A stretch of 7,906 nucleotides of DNA from an uncultured Clostridia bacterium (GTDB lineage Bacteria; Bacillota; Clostridia; Oscillospirales; Acutalibacteraceae). Position numbers and translations under genes: made by a program. Of the stretch, positions 1-5,036 are shown one piece after another; the first letter of the stretch is position 1; each line of letters starts with the position of its first letter. Below the pieces are notes generated by a model. The model made no database searches. It was not told the origin of the DNA and saw only the letters and a list, made by a program, of their open reading frames with translations. Where the stretch lies: assembly GCA_937902305.1 (NCBI GenBank), contig CALDHV010000232.1, positions 1-7,906 of the forward strand. The letters run 5' to 3'.

Positions 1-647
1 TTCTGTAAGTCACCTTCTAAGGTATAACATAAAACAACTGCAGAAAGTGCGGTTGCTAAAACGGTAAAATCGATATTGATTGTGGCTAATATAATCAATG
101 AAATTCCTATTGGAAGAAGATTAAAAGTGATATAAAAGCCTGCCTGAGTGCCACCAATTTTCTTTCTTAATATAAAGCAAATGGTAGGAGCATAAATTAA
201 AAAGATATAAAACAACACTAAAGAAAGCATTGGAATTGTGTCTTGATAAACGAAAGTGTCGCCAACAAAAGTTCCAAGGTTTCCAACAGCAAAAGAAATA
301 ATATAATCTATAATGCTTACTATCATTAATAAGGATGGAACTCTAAACCAAAGTCTAGAGACTTTTCCCTTTTCATTAATATAACTATCAGCATAAAATC
401 CAAGTACTAAAGCGCAGATTGGACACATTACATATGAAATCAAAAATAAACTACCTAAAAGCCACTTTGGGGCAGTTCCGTTTAAAATCTCGGCCAATGC
501 ATTAGTGGTTAACCATACAATTGACGACACTAAAAGAACCTTAACAAGCCTCAAACTACTGCTCTGATCTTTTTTAGCCATTCGGTTTGCTAATAGAATA
601 AACAAAAAAACTGCACTTACGATCTCAATTAAAGGCAAATCTTTCAT
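1..647 (-). CDS. Partial polytopic membrane protein (N-terminal 215 residues), unknown function
   Basis: An open frame runs from an ATG at 647-645 to the window edge without a stop, giving 215 codons plus two bases. The translation begins MKDLPLIEIVSAVFLF. It has about seven hydrophobic stretches, near residues 5-21, 34-52, 62-84, 103-120, 139-161, 169-190 and 195-210, with short charged loops such as RKKIGG (161-166). The last visible residues, EGDLQ, are hydrophilic, so a cytoplasmic domain may follow. A seven-helix N-terminal module in front of a signalling output domain (histidine kinase or GGDEF) is a common architecture, but the output domain lies outside the window and this is inference. 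No good Shine-Dalgarno precedes the ATG; the promoter at 669-697 would give a leader of only about 15 bases. The region is far more AT-rich than the rest of the window and uses A/T-ending codons, consistent with a different origin. I do not recognise a specific family. Confidence 0.72.
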   Translation of the reverse strand, partial: MKDLPLIEIVSAVFLFILLANRMAKKDQSSSLRLVKVLLVSSIVWLTTNALAEILNGTAPKWLLGSLFLISYVMCPICALVLGFYADSYINEKGKVSRLWFRVPSLLMIVSIIDYIISFAVGNLGTFVGDTFVYQDTIPMLSLVLFYIFLIYAPTICFILRKKIGGTQAGFYITFNLLPIGISLIILATINIDFTVLATALSAVVLCYTLEGDLQ

Positions 648-668
648 AATGTATGTCTTTTTGGTTTT

Positions 669-697
669 ATTATACAATGATGCAATTAAATAATCAA
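669..697 (-). promoter_or_regulatory. Sigma-A-type promoter for the partial membrane gene
   Basis: On the minus strand a -35 box TTGATT (697-692) and a perfect -10 box TATAAT (674-669) are separated by exactly 17 bases. The DNA upstream of the -35 consists of A and T tracts that could act as an UP element. Transcription would start near 662, leaving a very short untranslated leader before the ATG at 647. The region is AT-rich, so chance matches are easier here, but the combination of a perfect -10, ideal spacing and correct placement is good. Confidence 0.6.
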
Positions 698-725
698 AAA
701 AATATAAAAGATTTTTTATTTAATT
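684..725. repeat. AT-only inverted repeat around the -35 box
   Basis: AATTAAATAA at 684-693 is matched by its exact reverse complement TTATTTAATT at 716-725, separated by 22 bases. One arm lies in the promoter spacer and overlaps the -35 box by two bases; the other lies upstream of it. This could be an operator for a dimeric regulator. In sequence this AT-rich a 10-base match can also arise by chance. Confidence 0.3.
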
Positions 726-772
726 TTGAACATAAGCAATTCGATATATTAAAAGTCAGTCGATAACATTTT

Positions 773-848
773 TGGTGGACCTGAAGAGACTCGAACTCTC
801 GACCTCTCGGATGCGAACCGAACGCTCTCCCAGCTGAGCTACAGGCCC
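773..848 (-). tRNA. tRNA-Ala (anticodon CGC), CCA encoded
   Basis: The minus strand folds as a complete 76-base tRNA cloverleaf. The acceptor stem is GGGCCTG (848-842) with CAGGTCC (783-777), the D stem GCTC/GAGC, the anticodon stem TTCGG/CCGAG, and the T stem GAGAG/CTCTT with the TTCGA signature in the T loop. The anticodon loop TTCGCAT places CGC at 815-813, reading the alanine codon GCG. The G3-U70 wobble pair (846 with 779), the main alanine identity element, is present, as is discriminator A73 (776). The terminal CCA is encoded at 775-773. It lies downstream of its own strong promoter, and the AT-rich region begins directly after its 3' end. Confidence 0.96.
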
Positions 849-889
849 ATATCGCAACTCGACCCCTTTTGGTGTCAAGCGCGTGTTAT

Positions 890-918
890 ATCATATACTA
901 TTTATTGCCGTTTGTCAA
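890..918 (-). promoter_or_regulatory. Sigma-A promoter for the tRNA-Ala gene
   Basis: A consensus -35 box TTGACA (918-913) and a near-consensus -10 box TATGAT (895-890) are separated by exactly 17 bases on the minus strand. The start site would fall near 883, about 35 bases before the mature tRNA 5' end, leaving a short leader for RNase P to remove. It sits in the gap between the RluD-family gene and the tRNA, so the tRNA has its own strong expression. No terminator is visible between the tRNA and the promoter of the AT-rich gene. Confidence 0.8.
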
Positions 919-966
919 GGGCTGAAAAGAAAAAATTCGCCTTTTTTTCGATAATTTGCACACGGC

Positions 967-1902
967 TCATTTTCCTTTATCCAGCCGCTCTAAAAAGGCA
1001 CGAAAATACTCCGGCAGGTCACTCGAAAAATACATTCTCTCCCCCGTCACGGGATGCACGAACCCAATTTCCTTCGCGTGCAAGCATTGCCCGGACAGCC
1101 CGGCGCACTCCGACGGCTGACGGCTCGCGCCGTACACCGTATCGCCTGCGACAGGGTGTCCCAAATACGCCATATGCACGCGGATCTGGTGCGTGCGCCC
1201 GGTCTCCAGCCGCAAGCGCACATGGGAATATCCCGGATATTCCGCGAGCACCTCGTAGTGCGTCCGCGCCGGGCGGGAATGAACGGTCGTGACCGCCATT
1301 TTCTTGCGCATTGTCGGATGTCTGCCGATCGGCGCATCCACCATTCCTGCCGCCTGCGGCAAATGACCGACCACCATCGCCTCGTACACGCGGTCAAAGC
1401 TATGCACCTTGATCTGTTCCGCCAATCCGCTGTGGGCGCGGTCGCTTTTGGCGACGATCAGCAGACCGCTGGTGTCCTTGTCGATGCGGTGGACAATGCC
1501 CGGACGCATCACGCCATTAATACCGGACAGCCGATCGGCACAATGCGCCAACAGCGCATTGACCAGCGTTCCCTCCCCATGTCCGGCGGCAGGATGCACG
1601 ACCATTCCTTTCGGCTTGTTGACGACCAGCAGGTCGTCATCTTCATAGACGATATTCAGTGGGATATTCTCCGCCTTGGCTTCATATTCGACCGGTGCGG
1701 GGATCTGCACCTCCACGCGGTCACCCGGCTTCGGCTTATCTTTTTTATCCGCCGGTTTGCCATTGACGGTGATCCTGCCCGCCGCCAGCCACAGCTGTAC
1801 CTGCGAACGGCTGACACCGAGCGTTTCCGCCACCGACTGATCCAGGCGTTTTCCTGCCCCGTCAGCCGTCGTTATCCAGTTTTTCGTCGTCGCCTGCGGC
1901 AT
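967..1902 (-). CDS. rluD: RluD/RluA-family 23S rRNA pseudouridine synthase
   Basis: This 311-residue cytoplasmic enzyme should convert specific uridines in large-subunit rRNA to pseudouridine. An N-terminal S4 RNA-binding domain spans roughly residues 17-66 (RLDQSVAETLGVSRSQVQLW). The catalytic domain follows, with the family signature HRIDKDTSGLL at 138-148, in which Asp141 is the expected catalytic aspartate, and the conserved GRTHQIRVHM at 235-244. The length is normal for the family. The frame is open up to 2022, but the extra 40 residues are Cys/Arg/Ser-rich and lie antisense-free inside lspA in another frame. I therefore chose the ATG at 1902, seven bases after GAGGGG. It overlaps the lspA end by 41 bases, matching the lspA-ylyB pairing known in Bacillus. 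The exact target uridines (RluD: helix 69; YlyB: not certain) cannot be read from sequence. Confidence 0.93.
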   Translation of the reverse strand: MPQATTKNWITTADGAGKRLDQSVAETLGVSRSQVQLWLAAGRITVNGKPADKKDKPKPGDRVEVQIPAPVEYEAKAENIPLNIVYEDDDLLVVNKPKGMVVHPAAGHGEGTLVNALLAHCADRLSGINGVMRPGIVHRIDKDTSGLLIVAKSDRAHSGLAEQIKVHSFDRVYEAMVVGHLPQAAGMVDAPIGRHPTMRKKMAVTTVHSRPARTHYEVLAEYPGYSHVRLRLETGRTHQIRVHMAYLGHPVAGDTVYGASRQPSECAGLSGQCLHAKEIGFVHPVTGERMYFSSDLPEYFRAFLERLDKGK

Positions 1903-2425
1903 GATCTGACCCCTCGGCTTTCTTTGCGTGCGTCGGTATCCCGAATAACAGCGTGCGCAATGGCTTTTCCTCTTTCTCCCGATAGACGAACAGGAAGAAA
2001 ACGAACAACAGCACCGCACCAACCGTCACACAGCAATCGGCAAAATTGAAAATGGGAAAATCAATGATCTTGACATAAATGAAATCGGTCACATAGCCCA
2101 TCACGATCCGGTCGATCAGATTGCCCGCTCCTCCGGCTAAAATAAGCGCCGCCGACAAGCCGAAAAGCTTATATCGGCACAATTCACTGCGTAGCAAAAT
2201 GACCGCAACCAGGAGCATCACGACCAGCGTCAGCGGAATGAATATCCACCGCTGGTTTTCCAGCATACTGAACGCCACGCCGGTATTTTCGCAATAGCGC
2301 AATTCCAGCACGCCATCCCAGATCACAAAAGCCGACTGCCCCGCCAGATACTTGACCGCCAGGAACTTGCTGAATTGGTCGCAGGCGACCAACAGCGCGG
2401 ACAGCATAAACAATATGCCCGTCAT
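1862..2425 (-). CDS. lspA: Lipoprotein signal peptidase (signal peptidase II)
   Basis: LspA is the membrane aspartyl protease that removes the signal peptide from diacylglyceryl-modified prolipoproteins. The 187-residue protein has four hydrophobic segments (about residues 3-26, 60-78, 86-100 and 132-148). It carries the family motifs DQFSK (16-20), ENTGVAFS (46-53), GNLIDR (101-106), VTDF (112-115) and FNFAD (126-130). By homology Asp105 and Asp130 are the catalytic pair. The start ATG at 2425 is six bases after GGAGG. A charged tail from about residue 149, ending in an Asp-rich stretch, makes it somewhat longer than the usual 150-170 residues; this tail is presumably cytoplasmic and not needed for catalysis. 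The gene follows divIVA after a structured 109-base gap and overlaps the downstream RluD-family gene by 41 bases. Confidence 0.96.
   Translation of the reverse strand: MTGILFMLSALLVACDQFSKFLAVKYLAGQSAFVIWDGVLELRYCENTGVAFSMLENQRWIFIPLTLVVMLLVAVILLRSELCRYKLFGLSAALILAGGAGNLIDRIVMGYVTDFIYVKIIDFPIFNFADCCVTVGAVLLFVFFLFVYREKEEKPLRTLLFGIPTHAKKAEGSDHAAGDDEKLDNDG
1910..1915 (-). promoter_or_regulatory. Ribosome binding site deciding the rluD start
   Basis: GAGGGG on the minus strand lies seven bases before the ATG at 1902 and inside the 3' end of lspA. It supports the shorter 311-residue protein over the 351-residue open frame, and suggests that translation is coupled to lspA. Confidence 0.7.
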
Positions 2426-2430
2426 TGCCT

Positions 2431-2436
2431 ACCTCC
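2431..2436 (-). promoter_or_regulatory. lspA ribosome binding site next to a U-tract
   Basis: GGAGGT lies five to six bases before the lspA ATG and only three bases after the U-tract of the upstream hairpin. Any transcript that ends at the U-tract therefore lacks the lspA start, while read-through transcripts carry a strong site. Confidence 0.75.
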
Positions 2437-2439
2437 GTG

Positions 2440-2522
2440 AAAAAGCGGATTGAAAGGCGCGTTCACTTAGGGAAAAACAGTCCCCCAAATGAGCGCGCCC
2501 AAGCCAACCGGTCTCAATCCGC
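2440..2522 (-). terminator. Two-tier stem-loop plus U-tract between divIVA and lspA (terminator or attenuator)
   Basis: In the minus-strand RNA a perfect 9-base outer stem pairs GCGGATTGA (2522-2514) with TCAATCCGC (2453-2445). Inside it a second stem pairs GGCGCG (2499-2494) with CGCGCC (2461-2456). After one C/A mismatch this continues through about 12 more Watson-Crick or G-U pairs to a loop near 2480-2475. The 3' side is followed at once by five U residues (2444-2440). This can be an intrinsic terminator after divIVA. Because the lspA ribosome binding site starts three bases later, and I see no good promoter inside the gap, lspA probably depends on read-through, which makes attenuation or mRNA processing possible. 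It does not match the T-box or other riboswitch consensus sequences I know. The U-tract is short, so termination may be partial. Confidence 0.65.
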
Positions 2523-2534
2523 CGTAATATCGGT

Positions 2535-3089
2535 TTATTCCGCCGATTTGGCATCCGGCAGGATCTCGTCCGCCGGTTGCTCGTCACCGAGCACGCCGAT
2601 CAGCGTCAAATGCTCGTGATAGATGCCGAGCAGCTTTGATTTGAAGGCGGCGACCTCCTGCTGTAAGCGGGCAAGCTCCGACTTGGCATCCTCGACCTCT
2701 TTTTTCACCGAAGCTACCTTTTCGTCCGCCTCTTTTTGGATCCGCTCGCGCTGCTCCGCCTTTTCCGCCTGCAACGCGGCGCGGGTCTGCTCCGCCTCTG
2801 CATTGGCGGCGGCAAGCACCTCATCCGCCTTTTGCCGCGTCTCGGTCATCATCTCGTCGCTGGCGCGTTGCGCGTGAAGCAAAGCATTGCGGATGCTGTC
2901 CTCCTGCTTACGGTATTCGACCACCGATTCCGCCAACACCTGCATTTTGCGGCTGTTTTCCTCATTGGTCTTGGTCAATTGCTCCACCGTGTCAGCGCAT
3001 ACCTCCAGAAAAGCATCCACCTCATCGGTTTTATACCCGCCGATCGAGCGGTTGAAACGAACATCACGAATATCCTGTGCCGAAACCAT
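2535..3089 (-). CDS. divIVA: DivIVA-domain cell-division/polarity protein
   Basis: DivIVA proteins bind negatively curved membrane at septa and poles and recruit partners in division, growth or chromosome placement. The 184-residue protein has the canonical N-terminal membrane-binding domain: DIRDVRFNRSIGGYKTDEVDAFL spans roughly residues 6-28, with the conserved GYK-x-x-EVD-x-FL pattern at 18-27. A long Glu/Lys/Ala-rich coiled coil follows from about residue 31 to 152, then a short less regular tail ending DAKSAE. The start ATG at 3089 follows AGAGAGG with a 10-base spacer, slightly long. It lies 24 bases after ylmH, in the same gene order as in Bacillus and many Clostridia. In Bacillus ileS follows; here lspA does. 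Confidence 0.95.
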   Translation of the reverse strand: MVSAQDIRDVRFNRSIGGYKTDEVDAFLEVCADTVEQLTKTNEENSRKMQVLAESVVEYRKQEDSIRNALLHAQRASDEMMTETRQKADEVLAAANAEAEQTRAALQAEKAEQRERIQKEADEKVASVKKEVEDAKSELARLQQEVAAFKSKLLGIYHEHLTLIGVLGDEQPADEILPDAKSAE

Positions 3090-3113
3090 AGTTTGTCATC
3101 CTCTCTGTTGGTA

Positions 3114-3878
3114 TTATTTGTATTTCCGTGCAAAAAGATTGAGCCGTCCTTTTTTTGTTTCAGGGCCGAGCTGATCCACCGAAAATCGACCGTAGCCGCG
3201 TACCGAAACCGTTACCGGCGCCGTCAGTACCCGCGAAACCGAATCGACGGGGCGATGCTCCAGCGAAACAAGCCCCGCTTGGATCATACGCGCCGACTGC
3301 TCACGCGAGCAACCGATCAGCGCCTTGACAACCGCGTCCAAGCGCGGGGAAGCCACCGTCTCGTGTATATCGACAAATCCGTGCGCCACGGGCAAATCAC
3401 CGTCATAATCCGTTTCGATGCGAACGCCCTCTCTGCCGACGGTGCAAATATTGTCTGCGATATACGCGGCGATCTCGCGCCGCACAAAAGCCACAGCAAG
3501 CCCATCGCCGCATAGAATGTCCCCTATCGCGTCCCGACGCACCCCTGCCGACAGCATCGCGCCAAGAAAATCGCGATGGGTCAGCTCCTTTCCCGTGCGA
3601 TAGCGAAACGCCAGCGCGCAAAGCGGATACTCCGCCGCCTGCGGCTCATCACCCGCCGGATACACGGCGAAAAACCGTCTCTGTGCGCCGTCATAGCCGC
3701 CGAAAAAGGAAAACCCGACATCCGGACTTTCCGGCAAGCGATCACACAACCGGGTCTGCTCCGCCTCATCCAAAAAACCGACGTAGCAGGGAAAGCAACG
3801 CTTTTGGCACAGACGGACGGCATCCTCCACCCGCTCTAATGCCGATATTTCGGATCGGTCATCAGAAGTAGAGACCAT
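3114..3878 (-). CDS. ylmH: YlmH-family S4-domain RNA-binding protein
   Basis: YlmH is a conserved Gram-positive protein of the division cluster with a C-terminal S4 RNA-binding domain; in Bacillus it has been linked to ribosome rescue and division-related phenotypes. From the ATG at 3878 the product is 254 residues. Visible family features are GFSFFGGYDGAQRRFFAV (about 55-72), HRDFLGAMLSAGVRRDAIGD (about 108-127), and the S4 segment starting RLDAVVKALIGCSREQSARM (about 178-197). The C-terminus has RGYGRF followed by KKGRLNLFARKYK. The frame also permits a TTG start at 3896, but the ATG at 3878 has GGAG four bases upstream and is preferred, with moderate confidence. It overlaps the end of sepF by 17 bases, so translation is probably coupled. 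The ylmG (YggT) gene that usually separates sepF and ylmH is absent. Confidence 0.92.
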   Translation of the reverse strand: MVSTSDDRSEISALERVEDAVRLCQKRCFPCYVGFLDEAEQTRLCDRLPESPDVGFSFFGGYDGAQRRFFAVYPAGDEPQAAEYPLCALAFRYRTGKELTHRDFLGAMLSAGVRRDAIGDILCGDGLAVAFVRREIAAYIADNICTVGREGVRIETDYDGDLPVAHGFVDIHETVASPRLDAVVKALIGCSREQSARMIQAGLVSLEHRPVDSVSRVLTAPVTVSVRGYGRFSVDQLGPETKKGRLNLFARKYK

Positions 3879-4299
3879 TATTCTCCAATTCGTCAAGCAG
3901 ATCGCCCATCAAGCCGACATTATACGGCGTGATGATAAAGGTGCAGTTTGCCACCTTCTTGATCTGTCCGTCATTGGCGTACGCCACACCGCTCAAGAAA
4001 TCGAGTATACGGCGGGCAACGTCCTTATTGGCGCCCTCGAGATTGAGGACGACCGTCCGCTTGGCGTTGAGATGATCGGCAACGGTGCTGGCATCGTCAA
4101 AGCGCTCCGGCTTGACCAGAACCACCTGCAACTGCGCTGTCGCGTGAATATTAACGACCTTATTACCGCGCTTGGGATTATCGTCCCGATCTGCGGACGG
4201 AGCAGGAACGGTCTTTTGAACAAAATCGACGCCGGACTTTTCGCCGGTCTCCTCCACATCGCCTTCATCACTGAAAAGCCGTTTGATCAAATCCATCAT
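3862..4299 (-). CDS. sepF: Cell division protein SepF
   Basis: SepF binds FtsZ filaments and anchors and bundles them at the membrane during septum formation. The 145-residue protein has an N-terminal amphipathic helix MMDLIKRLF expected to bind membrane and a charged, probably flexible linker (about 11-47). The SepF core follows from about residue 57, with VVLNLEGANKDVARRILDFL (83-102), the SGVAYANDGQIKKV segment (103-116) and FIITPYNV (121-128). The length is normal. AGGAGG at 4310-4305 is five bases before the first ATG and eight before the second, adjacent one (4296), so either methionine may be used. It starts 14 bases after yggS and overlaps ylmH by 17 bases. Gene order yggS-sepF-ylmH-divIVA is the Gram-positive division cluster. 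Confidence 0.96.
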   Translation of the reverse strand: MMDLIKRLFSDEGDVEETGEKSGVDFVQKTVPAPSADRDDNPKRGNKVVNIHATAQLQVVLVKPERFDDASTVADHLNAKRTVVLNLEGANKDVARRILDFLSGVAYANDGQIKKVANCTFIITPYNVGLMGDLLDELENNGLYF

Positions 4300-4313
4300 T
4301 TGTTCCTCCTATG

Positions 4314-5036
4314 TTATATTGAATAATCTCGCTTTCCGAATATCGCCGAGCCGATACGGACAATGGTCGATCCCTCGGCAATCGCTTCGCGAAAATCGCC
4401 GGACATACCCATCGACAATTCCCGCATATCTATATTATCCATTTTTTTGCCCTGCTTGTCAACAAAGAGACGCAACATTTTTGAAAAAACCGCTCTTTTT
4501 TTTCGTTCTTCGGTCAAAATCGGGGCAATAGTCATCAATCCGCGCACTTTTATGCCGGGCAAAGGGCTGATTTTTTCGAGTAATTCATCCAATTTGTCCG
4601 GCGCTACCCCCGATTTTGACTCCTCGCCGCCGATATTGACCTCGACAAGCACTTGGGTAATGATGCCAAGCGTCTGGGAGCGGCGGGAAATCATTTCCGC
4701 CAGCCGGAGACTATCCACGGATTCGATCATATCCACTTTACCAACGATAGCATTAACCTTATTGGTCTGCAAATGCCCGATCAAGTGCGTTTCGACCGGA
4801 CACAGGAGCGCATCGCTTTTTTGCAGATATTCTTGCACACGGTTTTCACCGATTTGCCGCACACCAAACTCAATGGCGCGGTTGATCCGCTCTATCGGCA
4901 CTGTCTTGGTCACGGCAAGCAAACGCACCTCCTCCCGCCGTCTGCCGGCGGCGGCGCAGGCCGCGCAGATCTCCTCCTCTACTCTCTTGAGGTTTTCCTC
5001 CAGCTCGGCATAGTCATCGTATGATCTTTCCGTCAT
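4314..5036 (-). CDS. yggS: YggS/YlmE-family PLP homeostasis protein
   Basis: This family binds pyridoxal 5'-phosphate in a TIM-barrel fold like alanine racemase but has no known catalytic turnover; it influences vitamin B6 and amino-acid balance. The 240-residue product has LLAVTKTVP at 39-47, with Lys44 as the expected PLP Schiff-base lysine, then GENRVQEY (63-70), HLIGHLQTNK (84-93), GLMTI (166-170) and the C-terminal phosphate-binding segment MGMSGDFREAI (209-219) followed by GSTIVRIGSAIFG (222-234). The open frame extends to 5069, but the ATG at 5036 fits the family length and follows GGGAGG (5053-5048) with an 11-base spacer. It overlaps the upstream HlyD-like gene by 23 bases. Confidence 0.95.
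   Translation of the reverse strand: MTERSYDDYAELEENLKRVEEEICAACAAAGRRREEVRLLAVTKTVPIERINRAIEFGVRQIGENRVQEYLQKSDALLCPVETHLIGHLQTNKVNAIVGKVDMIESVDSLRLAEMISRRSQTLGIITQVLVEVNIGGEESKSGVAPDKLDELLEKISPLPGIKVRGLMTIAPILTEERKKRAVFSKMLRLFVDKQGKKMDNIDMRELSMGMSGDFREAIAEGSTIVRIGSAIFGKRDYSI

Noticed and set aside
850..878. Second TTGACA (878-873) closer to the tRNA
   Set aside because: No acceptable -10 box lies 16-18 bases downstream; the sequence there is GC-rich and runs into the mature tRNA, while the promoter at 918-890 is near-perfect.
929..949. Possible terminator after the RluD-family gene (GAAAAAA/TTTTTTC stem, 7-base loop)
   Set aside because: The stem is almost entirely A-U pairs and would be very weak; I cannot support it as an intrinsic terminator, although the U-rich tract could cause some pausing.
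1903..2022. 40-codon N-terminal extension of the RluD-family protein
   Set aside because: The extension is Cys/Ser/Arg-rich, lies within lspA in another frame, and the ATG at 1902 has a good GAGGGG site and fits the normal family length.
1054..2049. 331-codon plus-strand open frame opposite the RluD-family gene
   Set aside because: It is antisense to a gene with unmistakable family motifs. Its product is rich in Arg/His with no recognisable domain, and GC-rich coding DNA commonly yields such shadow frames.
2426..2534. T-box riboswitch in the divIVA-lspA gap
   Set aside because: The conserved AGGGTGGNACCGCG antiterminator sequence and a specifier stem are not present, and the 109-base gap is too short for a full T-box leader.
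2736..3515. 259-codon plus-strand open frame opposite divIVA and ylmH
   Set aside because: It spans two confirmed genes and their intergenic gap on the other strand, lacks a ribosome binding site and has no family features.
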